From NCBI RefSeq assembly GCF_008831285.2, contig NC_045145.1:13266802-13330801 (forward strand): DNA of 64,000 nt, given 5' to 3'. This DNA is from Nymphaea colorata (taxonomy: Eukaryota; Streptophyta; Magnoliopsida; Nymphaeales; Nymphaeaceae). A program made the position numbers and the translations under genes. The notes under the pieces were generated by a model. It ran no database searches, was not told the origin of the DNA, and saw nothing but the letters and a program-made list of their open reading frames with translations. This document shows positions 36,301 to 47,718 of this stretch, in pieces (the stretch's first letter is position 1; each line of letters begins with the position of its first letter).

Positions 36301-36509
36301 ACAAGGTGGACAAGATGGTGAAGGAACTTCAGGACAGGGAAGAGAAACGCAAGGCATTTAGCCGAAGACGAAGGTTCCATGAAGAGAAAGATATTGATTC
36401 GATCAATGACAGGAATGAGCATTTTAATAAGAAGATAGAAAGAGCCTTTGGCAAATACACAACAGAGATCAAGAACAATCTTGAGCGTGGAACAGCTTTA
36501 CCTGATTGA
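27362..36509 (+). CDS. SYF2: Pre-mRNA-splicing factor SYF2 (GCIP-interacting protein), five exons
   Basis: Exons are 27362-27497, 32965-33188, 33307-33547, 36066-36202 and 36282-36509, all GT-AG with matching phases, 966 nt, 321 aa. SYF2 is a component of the Prp19/NineTeen-associated spliceosomal complex in the nucleus (family knowledge). The N-terminus has the plant-specific VHPDC...NPYHECVDFCF segment with regularly spaced His/Cys (residues about 11-31). An acidic low-complexity stretch ADDHADDNGDAGDDD covers residues 80-94. The SYF2 domain (PF08231) begins near LTGRQKKLFELR and includes KKYKKWEKEPAPFGWD, YKKRTKNIEVDMDQY and RRRRFHEEKDIDSINDRN up to the C-terminus LERGTALPD. The 9.1-kb gene has a 5467-bp intron 1 and a 2518-bp intron 3, both inflated by transposons. 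Exon 1 is assigned by homology and by phase (GAG rebuilt across the junction). Confidence 0.95.
29594..32647. mobile_element. PIF/Harbinger-type element carrying gene fragments, in SYF2 intron 1
   Basis: The left end ggggccgtttgatggcctgg (29594) is the exact inverse complement of the right end ccaggccatcaaacggcccc (to 32647), with the match continuing to about 23-24 bp. Both sides are flanked by TAA, the 3-bp TWA target duplication of PIF/Harbinger/Tourist elements. The 3054-bp interior has no recognisable transposase or Myb-like ORF. Instead it holds an antisense pentatricopeptide fragment (31585-31860), a GC-rich serine/proline-coding stretch (31862-32340, minus strand) and a short exon-like segment (30890-30995, minus strand). 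This fits a non-autonomous Pack-type element. It could alternatively be two nested elements, since the interior next to the right end (from about 32460) is much richer in 'ccggaaa' words than the left. Confidence 0.75.
31583..31861 (-). pseudogene. Pentatricopeptide-repeat fragment inside the PIF-type element
   Basis: The minus-strand frame encodes exactly two 35-residue PPR motifs: one starting TITYNMLLRALCRDGKVDDA and a second starting MWTHDILKNGFRRYGRLRDA. A short tail RLIDSYRRYRVLDQQ and a stop (31583-31585) follow. Spacing and consensus positions fit P-class PPR proteins, which bind organellar RNA. Full proteins normally have around ten or more motifs, so this is only the C-terminal piece. 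Upstream in the same frame a TAA at 31862-31864 cuts it from a Ser/Pro-rich open frame. It probably represents a captured 3' gene fragment in antisense orientation to SYF2. Confidence 0.75.
33948..34767. mobile_element. Element with about 100-bp terminal inverted repeats, in SYF2 intron 3
   Basis: The left arm 33948-34050 (gagtgaactgtgac..., gacatcaaatggggg..., gatcggatggccctcattt) pairs with the right arm 34667-34767 read in reverse (gagtcactgaaccgtgac..., gatcggatggccctcattt), at roughly 80 percent identity by eye. Long inverted termini without a transposase fit a non-autonomous MULE-like or foldback element. The interior (34090-34650) is GC-rich with repeated 'atgggggagg', 'ttccttccccc' and 'tggacggtggcc' blocks and several overlapping open frames. 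It looks like low-complexity or captured exon DNA. The flanks are TA dinucleotide runs, so the target duplication cannot be read. Confidence 0.65.
34768..36065. other. Remainder of SYF2 intron 3
   Basis: Contains a (TG)n/(TA)n stretch at 34768-34790, a purine-rich run 34845-34920 and otherwise ordinary AT-rich intron DNA, ending at the acceptor gaacag before 36066. No additional gene seen. Confidence 0.6.
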
Positions 36510-36770
36510 GAACCTTCAGGCTTCAATCGTTGTCGGGCTTGCCACATTTATTTTTTTTGTTTACATCAGTGTTCGTTGTATTCTTAGATCACGTTTTTCT
36601 TCCATGCTTAGTTAGTTCATATGCCACAATGCTTTTCAATAGTTAATCTGCATTCCTGTCTTGTGTCCCGTTACGTGATTCCGTAGCTTCTCTACTTAGA
36701 GCTACTGTCCTTGCACACAAAACCCCCAAGCTGTAATTTCTCCGCCGGCACACTATCCCCAAGTTTATAC

Positions 36771-36776
36771 AATAAA
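36771..36776 (+). terminator. Poly(A) signal of SYF2
   Basis: AATAAA lies 262 bp after the SYF2 stop codon and is followed by a T-rich stretch, a suitable near-upstream element for plant 3' end formation. Confidence 0.6.
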
Positions 36777-36819
36777 GCCTTTCTTTTCCCTTCCTAATAA
36801 GAGTCCGTGATGTGCTAGT

Positions 36820-39800
36820 TTTTTTGTTTTTGTTATTTTCCCTTAGCGAGCTTTGGTATTTATTACCGACTCCTTGCTCTGTTCCCAGGATAAGAGCCCT
36901 TTACACTGTACTGTGGTGGGTTGATTTATCCCAGTTCAGGTGGTTTGAGTCGCTCAGCGACTGCCCGCCTAGCGGCTGCCAGTTGCTACCCTGCCTTGCT
37001 ATGCCAAACAGCCAAACCCCTTGGGCCAGAGTTTTAGTATTAACTGAAAGCTCAAAGTTTTAGGCCCGCACATGTTGCATCGTTGATTGTCTGTCTGTCC
37101 ACGTAGTAGGGTTGATGGTCTGTTTGTGTAACTATTTGAAATTATTTTTCTCATTCCCTTTAAGTAATTAGAGAGGAAGAGGATGTCAGTTATTTGAAAC
37201 CTTTCGCTTTCTCATTCTCTTAAGTAATTAGATACATATTAATGCAAGATTTAACTGGGCTGAAAAATGTTTACTTTTGTTGATAAATTCAATAAAGGCT
37301 TATTTATCAAATTAATTTTGTATTTCAAGTAAGTGATGAAATTAGTAGTTATAAATACTTATTGTTTGACATGTAAATAAAATAAGCAAATGGAAAATTG
37401 TAAAATTTTGTGATGAACATAGAAATGAGATTGGGGGATTTAACATGTTTTGAAAATTGTTAACAAGGAAACTAGTTCTGCTGAAGACCGACCTAACTGC
37501 CCTTACATTATTTATTTGTGGATTAGATATTATGTTGATATGAGCAGGGAGTAACAGGCTTTCAAGTATGAATTAGCAAGTTGTGCACATCAAATGGGGG
37601 AAGACACGGCGTTGATGCAAGGAGGGAAGGATCATATCACTATAATATGTATGCTCAAAATTTTGACGTTACACACATGATGACAGGATGGATGGTGGCG
37701 GAACACACGGACGAACGTATCCAGCACGAACAAGACGGGACACGTGAAGGGGCAGAGTGCTTGAACAGCAAGTCTGCAGGGTCGATCAAGCGGTGGGGCA
37801 AGCGGGGCCTCTTGCTGCTGCTTCCGCCGCCGGGTTTGTCCATGAAGGCCTGAAGTGCGTGGCGGAGACAAGGCAACGACGGGCTTGAGAAGTCGGGCGG
37901 TTGGATCAGGATTCAGGAGACACGTTTTCCAAGCGTCGATTTCTCCGCCTTGACCGCCCACGCACGCAGAGCGCTCACCGTGTGGAGTGGTCATATTAAG
38001 GATCGGCCAGTCGTCGCAACGCAACGACGGAGTCGTGAAAGTTCGTGAGGGAAAAAAGTGAAACAAGAATGTCAGGGTACTCGTGGGAAGAAACGCTTGG
38101 TGAAGAGATGGTGTCATGAAATTGCTGTTCAAGCGAGTTAAATGTGGAAAAGAGAAAGAGAAAGAAAAAAAGGGGAATCAGACGATAAGAAGAATAGGCA
38201 CGAAATAGGCGGAGACTGTGTGTGCTGTCCAAAGTAGTGCATCTAGATCATAAAGGCATGGCAATGTGTAGCTTGCAGTTCCTTTTTTCTTCAAAAACTG
38301 TCCTTTGTGTATTTATGCCTTCAATGAACTTTCTGTTTGGATTTTTTATACGTGTTTTTTTCAATATTATACATGACCTGTGAAAACGTTAAGTGCTCCC
38401 ATTGTTTTAATTATTCAAGCTAACAGAAAATCGACCCTTATTTCTTGTTTTGGCTGCAAAATTGGTCTTGTCTGTTCTATGCGACGTAGAAACTGATAGC
38501 AGCTACCAATTGGTTAGTTAATAAAGGAAATAATTTCTTCCACCAGGTATTTAAATCATAGTGATGCTTGCATTTATTAGTATCATATTATCCACTTTTC
38601 AAATTCTTGTCATGTTTCAGCAAATACCGGATACTGGCCAGTGTATTCGAGCAACGGATTTTGGAACCCTTGCTTCATGAACACAAGATCATCCTCAGTG
38701 CATTACGCTTTGCTGTCCTTACTGGGAACCCATTCATGGGATCTTTGTTGTAAGATATAGAGTATTGTCGAAAGGTGAAGTGTCAAACATTAAATTTCTT
38801 GTGACAAGTAGGTAGATTATGCTCGTTGGATTGGCATTCAGAAAGTTAAAGAATAACGACAAGCGCCAGCTTGAAGGCGAGTGATATTGGTTACTTTTTT
38901 TGTGTTTCGGCAGAGCTCAACGTTTGAGGATTGCTGTGGCTCAAGTTGGTGGTTTACTGCCAAATTTATACGTCAAAAGAAGAGAAGATGCGGATATTTC
39001 TGGCGCTTTGTTTACATCGCCAATTTTGCTTATTTGAAGGCTTTTTAATTAAATGCTTGTTCGAGATTGTTCCAGTTACATGTGAATCTAACATGTTGTT
39101 CGACGTAATGCTTCCATGCGATTGTTCGACGAAAGTTATTTTTCTTTTCTTTTTTTGGAAGAAGCTGGGAGTTTGGGTCCCTTTGCCTTTATCGATATTG
39201 ATTTAGAAATATAGGGGAAAGATTGAAGAAATCTTCATCACGACACGAGTACAAAAGGAAAGACTCATGAGTCAGCCTCTTATAGAGGTCATCGTAGGAT
39301 TGGACTGCCACAATACGAGGAGGTCAATTTGTCTAATGTACCCTATAAGTCAAGATCATTACGCCGATGCTGCTGCAGTCTTTCACCTCAGAATCCTTTT
39401 CCTTAGTCGGTGAAACAGCATAAACACTACAGTCCAAACACTACAGTCCTTCTCCCATGTCTGGTTGTTCTGCCTTGTCGCTGAGGAATGGTAGGATTCG
39501 GAGGAATCATTTCAGGAAGAAGCATGTAGTGCTGTTATTCCTAGTTGCACCCTGAGCTGGAACGCATATTCACAACATAGCTAAATAGCCACCATTCTCC
39601 GGCTAAGGCGTATCGCAGCCCGCATCTCATTCCACAAATCTGCACGGAGTGTTTCAAGATGCCATCAAATTTCGATACCAATATGTAATTTTTCATCTTC
39701 CTTCTTCACATGAATCTCCTCGTTATTCATATCTACCATGTATATGGTTATGTTCCCAGGAGATTGTCCAACATTTCTTCACCCAAATATGAATAATTAA

Positions 39801-42800
39801 AGCATCCATTTCCCTCTGAATTAGACACTGATAAACTGTTGCCAGCAGGCTGTGGAGTCAATTATCTTGCATAAGTGTCAAAGACTCCAGGTGTGTTGAA
39901 GAAGATTTCAAGGATAAATACGCTATGAAAAAGTTTTGCTTAAGGGAGAGAGGCGCCATCCATTGCTTCAAATGATTCTCCAAAACAATTGAGTGCCAGA
40001 GTACCTATCTATCTGAGAATCTAAGTACACCGCATACTGACTCAGACATGGTTTGTGGTTTCCCTCCAAAATATTATATTCCTTTTTTCTGCGCCACTCC
40101 AAGTTTTCTGTAGGTGGCATCATGACATCATGGGAAAGTTGAAATGTTTTCTCACCACAAGACTGTGTATCTTAACTTACCAGGATAGAACTACAACATC
40201 AATTTAACATGATTTTGAATGTTTTCGTTCTTTTTTAAAAGTCAAAACCCATTGCCCACGTTGATCATTAGTTTTACCCAAAAACCAAATTTTCTATACA
40301 TACCTGTACCTATCATTACAGAAACTGAACGACCAACACCTGCAACCGCGCCAGTCAGCATACAAAGTGTAGGAAACGCAGAGTCGCCCATGACCAGCAC
40401 CTTTTGAAAGACCTGCAGATAGCCTCCAAACCAGCTTTGGATGAACATTCGATCAAAACGGGGCGGTGTTTTGACAACATAATTTTGCTAAGTTAACCAA
40501 CTCCATCTTTCATTACCAACTGACAGAAGATGAAGTTGGAATATCATGAAGCTTACTCCCAATCTGACAGCAAAAAGTAAAGATGACCATTAATATTTAA
40601 TGTAAAATCCACTGGATAATGTGCAATGCGAACAGTCAAGTGGAAGCTATGTTCGTTCAATGAAAGTCTCATAATAAGATGCATGCGGAAGAAACTAAAA
40701 AAGAATCTTCATATCTGAAAACCGAGGTGGCCAATTAATAGGGGCACATATTAGGAGGGAGAAGGAGATTATAAGAAGCAACTCATGCCACCTTTTTTTT
40801 CGTAAGGCTGGGCACCTGCCCATAGGTACCTCAGGTCCGGACCCGAAACCGGAAAAAAAAGGCATGGGACCGGCTCAATCAATAAATTTATATTTATATT
40901 AATACATTTATATATTATTTTATATTAAAAATATATTTTTAAATTTAATCAAACATGGCCCAAACCCAAGTTTTATGGTGTTAGGCCGGCCCGAGCCCGG
41001 CTCTTGGGCCAGCCCTGCTGATATGGTCACTTCACCCGCCTTCCCACCTTAAACAACATTACAAGGAAAATTGAATCATCTCCCGGCTTGCTCTATTTAA
41101 TTCCAGCACCTCCGCCATCATCAACCTAAAGCCGTTTATTAACTCTTGGTGTTTAACTATAGCTTGATCCTTTCAGTGATACCTTTATTATCATATCATT
41201 ATCACTATTATTGTTGTTTCTTTAATTGAAGGACAAAGGACCGAGGGCCGCACCGCAAGCTTTACAAGAACAAGGCGGCGCCAACTCTGGCAATAAACGT
41301 TCAAAGGGTACTTGATTCAGGATGTCTAGATAAAACTTCTGTGCAGCCCATGCATAAAGCAAATATCCAAGCTGGTCAGCGGGAATCCATTTTTCATTGT
41401 CACATTCTTTTTGTGCCAAATGGCCCACCGATCTGTTCTACTGCTCATTTTACATATAGTAGGAATCCGTGTTCTCATGCTTCCCATGTAGCAACCCTCT
41501 GAGATGAATAAAAAATGTAGATGTAGGGAGTATGTCTAGTCGGGAACACGTCGTTAGCAGAGATCATATTCGTTTCCTCTGGCTTGCAACAGACCGGAAG
41601 TTGATTACAGGTGATCGGCTTCTTCAGGAGCCTTTTACACTGTCGGGGAAGGCTCCACTTCCACAGCCATCATTGCAGGGAGAGCAATGCCGAAGCTGGG
41701 TCTGGATCCAGATGCAAATATCAAACACATACGAGGTTAGCATTTATATTTTCAACTTAAAGGATGGATGCGAAAATGAAACTTCCAAGGAGGAAGCGTG
41801 TTACTGGTTAGAAATTTATTACGCACATCACATGGACAGACAGAGAACTGAGTCAACTTAATATTTATATTAGAGAGCGAAACTAAGGCGACCCATTTAT
41901 ATAAGATGATAAGCCGTTAGCTCATTTTTCTATTGAAGTATTGGTTTCGAAGAATATGCCTCTTCTGTTAGAGGGCGCAAACACTTTTGTTTTCTTTAGA
42001 TATTTTTACTATTTTTTGAAACAAGGAAGGAGAAACTATCTCATTCCAACTTTGCAAGAGATTTTTGTTATTTCTCTACACTGCAGATGTACATAGGAGG
42101 TGCTTGGATGGCACTCTCATCTAACCCAGCTTTGTGAAAAATCTTGGTTTCATTTAATTTTCAAAACTTGGTATATTTGTTTAAATGACACACCTAATAT
42201 CCGGTTTTTCGTAAATAATCTGAAGTGGGTCATGTTTTTCACTCCCGTTTACTAAATGAGTTTTTTTTTTTTTTTTCTTCAAAAAACAAGATAAAGGTCC
42301 TAGTTTGGAATATCAGCGAGGCACCCCCCGAAACGTGATTGCCTGTTCTTGGGAATGTGCAGTCTTTATGATTGTATTAAAAACGCATTTATCGGCTGTG
42401 CCATCTAATCACTTTGTGGTCATAACCGGCCCTTCAAGCAATGAATGTACTCAACCATTAAATTCTGACGTCAAAGTCGCATCTTGGAAGAGGACGTGGG
42501 AAAAAGTATTTATATTGCCCGACGAGTCCCTGTCGAGCTCAATAACCCGCCTGTCGACAGCCCCTTCAGGATTGTGCTCGTCCATTTTTAGTCGGTGCAT
42601 TTCAAAGGTACAACAACCAACTTAAGCTCATATAATTATTCATATTATAGGTTGTTATGATTTAAGCGTCCTTCAAAAAACCAAAAGCCATAAGCCACAA
42701 AATCTAAGTCGATGTTCGCGTGGAATCTGCATCCAAGCAGCATTGATTTATAAATGAATAAGAACGGAAAAATGAAGTTATGTTAGGTAGAGTTGCCATT

Positions 42801-44298
42801 TCAATAAGTGATATATATAAGTGAAAATGTGCAAACCAGTTGGTTGGAGAAATAAATAAATGAGCGTGGGTGTGTGTCTTACAAGTAGTTGGGAAGGAAA
42901 ATAACAAAACTATGCGCGCATCTGTCGAATACGGAACTTTATAGCACAGAAATTAAATGAAAAGGAAAAGGTTATGAACCTAAACGAAATAGAATATCAG
43001 ACAAGAATTCTTTTCCTTTTGGTTGAAGGTCGGTAGGTCCCGCATACCTTTCTGATTGGAAAAGTAAGACACCCTTTCAAGGGTAAAGAAGAAAACAACA
43101 AAAAAAGTAACTTCTCTTTTTTCTTTTTCTTTTCTTTGGCACAAAGATTGGTATATGGGTTTCTTCTTGAGAAAAAAAAAACAAAACAAAACCATCACTC
43201 TCTCTCTCTCTCTCGAAAAAGAAGAAAAAAAAAAGACGATGATGAAGAAGACGTCCTCCAGTCCTTGAAAGATGGAAGCAATGGGAATTCCAATATATTT
43301 TTTTTTTACTAAGAACGTCAAAAAAAATATTGGAGAGTGAGGTACAACTTGTAAGAAAATTAATTGGTTCATGGTTGTTATTGACGAATTAAGGGGAAGC
43401 AAAGTTGAGAAGAAAGAATAAGGAAAGCGACGTGCATGACTTTAAATTGCAGCAATTAGCTAAAGATATGCAGCATTATTTAAGTGGAAGTCTCCTCGCT
43501 TTAGGGTAGCTGAAAAAGAATGCCATGTGATCACTGATACTTTTAAAGGAAAACGTAAACGTCAATACCTGCAGCTTTTTATCATTTGCTTGGGCGAAGC
43601 AAAAATAGATGCAGCAGGTCTCGTCTCGGGCCACCTTTAGATCTGGTCTTTCTTTATCGCAGTCAGAAACCAAGCGGTCCCTCCGCTTTCTAATTTTATA
43701 CATGCTTTTATCATCTACTCCCGGAAAGCTTTACTAATTATGTGCATAATTTACTTACATTTCAAAAAAAAAAAAAAACAACAACAACGAGTGAGAACGT
43801 ACCTTCCAACAACACGAAAGAATAACCACGTGTTGTATGCTCCGAAAGAATGAATAATGTGAAGGCTAGCTAATAATGATACCTTTAACTTATAATAATC
43901 AATTATGGAGTGCATAAAATATTTCTAGCGTTTTATAATTATACATTCGGCCGTTGTGGGCGGGCATAAAAAGTTAAATGAAAGGAATTCATGAATGCCG
44001 CAAAGAATATTAGTGGGTAAGTAGATAATCTTTTTCGCATATAAAGAGTACGTGATGTGGAATATGTTGTTATTTTAACTCCATTTTCAACAACGACAAA
44101 GTGACTTGTAAACAAGCAATTTTATTTTATAGAGAAATTTCAGTCGGTCAAATATGGACCTTAACGTTTTTTATTTGTTTGATGTAGTCCGCCCTAAGGG
44201 CGCTTCTATAAAACGAGCAAGTGAGATGCGGGTGCTGCGTAGTCCCCACAAGCAAGTGCAAGTCCCATCGCAGCTGGTGGAGTCCAGATCTCTCGACT
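36820..44298. other. Gene-poor 7.5-kb interval between SYF2 and the hydrolase
   Basis: I can support no gene here. Points seen: a GC-rich block at 37580-38240 with overlapping open frames on both strands (largest 166 codons, minus 38132-37632) but no known domain, and a minus-strand frame 41428-41222 (ending CKACGAALGPLSFN) with protein-like composition but no identified family. T-runs occur at 42257-42278 and A-runs at 43756-43782. The last 200 bp should contain the hydrolase promoter. Confidence 0.4.
40804..41016. mobile_element. Small hAT-type MITE candidate
   Basis: The left part aaggctgggcacctgcccataggtacc and right part cgagcccggctcttgggccagccct have short imperfect inverted ends around an AT-rich core (40880-40965). 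The 'pseudo-palindromic GGGCTGGGC...GCCCGAGCCCGG' composition matches common non-autonomous hAT elements in plants. No target duplication was confirmed. Confidence 0.45.
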
Positions 44299-47200
44299 AT
44301 GGCTGGTGGTGGGTGCTTCAGCCTGGTGGCTTTCTTGGACGGACGCCTCCGCCGGACATTCGTGGCGGCGGGACTTGATCGGGCGACTCTTCAAGTGGAC
44401 AACGAGACCACCATCCACTGCTGGGTCCCCTCGGGAGGGAGAGGAAGAAAACCGGCGCTGCTACTCCTCCACGGCTTCGGCCCAACGCCCACATGGCAGT
44501 GGCACCACCAGGTCGCGGCCCTCTCCCCGCACTTGGATCTTTACGTTCCGGAACTCGTCTTCTTCGGTGAGTCAACGACAACATCGCCGGAGCGCTCCGA
44601 GGTCTTCCAAGCGGAGTGCATGGCCAGGCTGATGAGGAAGCTCGCCGTCGACCGCTTCTGCGTCGCCGGCACGAGTTATGGGGGTTTTGTGGCGTACCAC
44701 GTCGCCCGTCTCTATCCTGAAATGGTGGAGCGGGTGATCATCGCAAGCTCGGCCGTGAACAGGAGGGCGGGAGACGACGGCGAGTTCTTGAAGAAGGCGG
44801 GGGCGGATGACGTCGTAGACGTGCTGCTGCCAAGAACAGCGGATGGGTTGCGGTCGCTCCTGAAACTCGTCTTCTACCGGCCGCCCTTTTTCCTCCCGAA
44901 TTTCTTGTCCAACGATTTTATCCACGTAAGTAACAAAAGCAAAACCTCCTTTCTTCCCCCCCTCCCCCTTCCCCAGATGGATCGGATTTTCCGCGTCCAC
45001 CACTGCCGCCTAACTTCGAGTGATCCAAGGGTTCGGAGTCGTAACATCGAGCCTTTAATTTCTTTCGCACAGAATCGAGTTGAACGTTTTGGTTATAATT
45101 ATATTATTCTCTTCCGCCCCGACACCATTCGTGGTGCTGCTACGGCACGGTCCCCAAGAATTGTGAACGTAATACAACCTTCTCTGGGCGCTTGCGCCCA
45201 CTGCTTGGAAGAGATGTGCCATATTTACAGCCGATCTTTCGCTCAGGCTTCAAACCGGCACCAGAAAGGTCTGCCTGAATCTTTTCAACTGCACCCAAAA
45301 CAGCATTTTGTAAACATATATTTTCACGTCCACATATGTACGCCTTTCCATGTTGGCCAGCCTTGGGAGACCTGTGTTCGCCTTGTTAATCGACAAATAC
45401 GGAAAAAATGTAATGACTTCCTCTCGGAAAAGAGACATGGATGAATAATTAGCGGGTGGGTTGGTTCGTGAAGGAGAAAAAAACTCGGAGTTACTGCCTC
45501 CTGCATAAAGTAATTTAATGCAAGGAAAGAAAAGAAGTGGATTAGTACAAACTACAAACCATTTATGTTTGACATGGAAGTTCCACCACATGGTCCCCAG
45601 GATGAGGTGAGTGGGTGAGAGGAGTAAATGGTGATGCATCTCGCAGCCGAAAATGAAAGGGCAGCTCCACATCCAAAGCACCCCCCTTACGCCTATCTAC
45701 CCATCTGTTCTTTTGCTTCTGTTCCCCCCTGAAGATTAACCAGAATTTCAAAAGCGTTTTTGTATGCCATTCCTATATAGTGCATACTATTTTCAATGGC
45801 TGCGTGTTGAGATTGATGGTTTCAAATGGATGGATGGTTGTGACTGGTGATGCGGCAGACGCTGTTTACTGAAGGCAGGCGCGAGAAGCTGCAACTTTTG
45901 AAGGCAATCACTCTCGGGAAAGAAGGCCGGTGCAACCTTACCCCTCTTCCACAGGTAATCATCACTTGTCTTCTCACCTGAACCTTCTTTTTTCTCCTGT
46001 TTTCCTCTTTTTCGCTTTGGACGTTCCAAGGAGGTCCAAGTTCACCTCCCTTTAGACACAGTTAAAGGATTCTTTCATAAGACCCAAAAAAGGCTTAGCT
46101 GCCAGATGGTAGTTAAATTATAAGATGATACAATTAGGATGTCAATTATCTTGAATCAAGCCTTGTCATTGCTCGAGCTTTTTTCATGATGTTGTCCACT
46201 ACATGATGCTCGCGGTAAATTCTCACTTTCTTCACCCAAGAAGAAAAGGAAAAAAAAAAAAAAAAACTTAAAGATGAATGTTAATTCTTCCCTTGAATAG
46301 TAATAACAGGTCTATGAGCCAGGGTATCCATCATATATGGGGGGACGACATGTCCGTATGCCGTATATATGCCAATATATGGAAACAAGCCCATTGAGAA
46401 GTAAATGATACTTGACGGAAAATAATGAAAAGCTACAGTTACACAAGTAAATATTCAGTATAATTATTAGCTACAAAAGTAGTTGCTAAGATACGGATGT
46501 ATGCCAAGAAGCATTATTGCCGTGGTATTTGAGGGTGTTTTGCAAGTCTCCTTCTCCTCAAACACAGTTCTCTTGTCTCCTTTTTCGACCCAAACAATCA
46601 ATCACTCTCCCTATCCCATTCTTTCTCGTGGGGGAAAAGCCTCTTCCCTCAATGACGTGCAGCATTGCGGGCATCCAATGTCTGAATCAGTGTATAAAAA
46701 ATATGACAAACAGCAGGTTGCACCATAGGACCTCCTGCTTTCCATTGGAAGGATGCAAAAACTGACAGTGCTGAACGTGGAAGCATTGATGTTCCTCCAA
46801 ATTAAGATTTTAAGTGTTGCTTTTCCGTTTTCAATATTGTTTGAACAAAGGTTTTCAGGTCGTTACTTTTAGAAGAGCAGCAAAATCAATGTTCTGAAGT
46901 GATTGTATTTGAAACTTTTTCGGTCCCAATTTTTTTCCGTGGAAGGAATTTTAGAGATGTTGCTACGGCCACTTCCGGCATCATTTTGTTGGTATTCCCA
47001 ATTTGTTATTGAATCGCAATGGTAGGTATGGAAGAAACTTGTTGCTTTCATGATCTACGAAGAGATGCCCGGTACTTCAATTATTATTGAATGTTGCAGG
47101 AAGTGTTGATCATGTGGGGAAAGTTCGACCAAGTATTTCCGCTGGAGAAGGCTTACGATCTTCAAAAGTAAGATTCGAATAACAAATCCTTGACAGAATC

Positions 47201-47718
47201 ATGTTACCTGATGCAATCATGAACTTGAGAATATGAGAGATCTTTCATGATATTTTATTTTTGTCGACGGCATGCGTATACTCTGTATCGCGATTAGGGC
47301 AGTCATATGTCCTTCATCACTGGCCTAGCCGTTGGAGATTCTGCTAATTAACCTGCTGTTGTTGTTAATTGCTGTTCTTTTCTTCTTCTTTTGCTCTTGC
47401 TGTTTCCTTTTTTTTTTTTTTTTTTTTTTTCTACTTTCGGTACGTTGATGCATTAGCGTGAACCGCAGGCTTATCGGGGAGAATGTGAAGCTGGAAATTA
47501 TGGACAAGACTTCACACGTACCACAGATGGAGCAGCCTGGTAAATTTAACGGCGTTGTGTTGCAGTTTCTCCTACAGGCAAGAAGCGACTTCCACTTGGA
47601 CGGTCTCGAAAAGAAGAAAAACGGACATGACGACAATCGGTCGACGACGAAGAATGCATTTCCGTCTGTGGAAATCAATGCGGGTACACCGGCAAGCTAC
47701 GTTGCCGGCAACGTTTAA
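44299..47718 (+). CDS. Alpha/beta-hydrolase fold protein, four exons
   Basis: Exons are 44299-44925, 45859-45954, 47100-47167 and 47469-47718, GT-AG with consistent phases, 1041 nt, 346 aa. The family (plant proteins resembling bacterial meta-cleavage and epoxide hydrolases) is typically 300-330 aa and mostly of unknown substrate. The oxyanion motif is HGFG (58-61). The nucleophile elbow is GTSYGG with S126, the acid is D251 in WGKFDQVFPLE, and the base is H280 in KTSHVPQ, so a complete catalytic triad is present. QAECM and LYVPELVFFGES (82-92) are characteristic of the subgroup. No signal peptide is evident. The C-terminus beyond about residue 300 is a Lys/Asp/Asn-rich tail (LDGLEKKKNGHDDN) without known function. 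The start is the ATG nearest the conserved region; an upstream in-frame non-ATG extension exists but is not needed. Intron 3 ends in an upstream 25-nt poly(T) tract and has a second possible in-frame acceptor 12 nt upstream. Confidence 0.93.

Noticed and set aside
44221-45444. 407-codon open frame over the hydrolase start
   Set aside because: Only 44299-44925 matches the family. The rest is read-through of intron 1, which happens to be open; the donor gtaagt at 44926 and homologous exon 2 at 45859 explain the gene.
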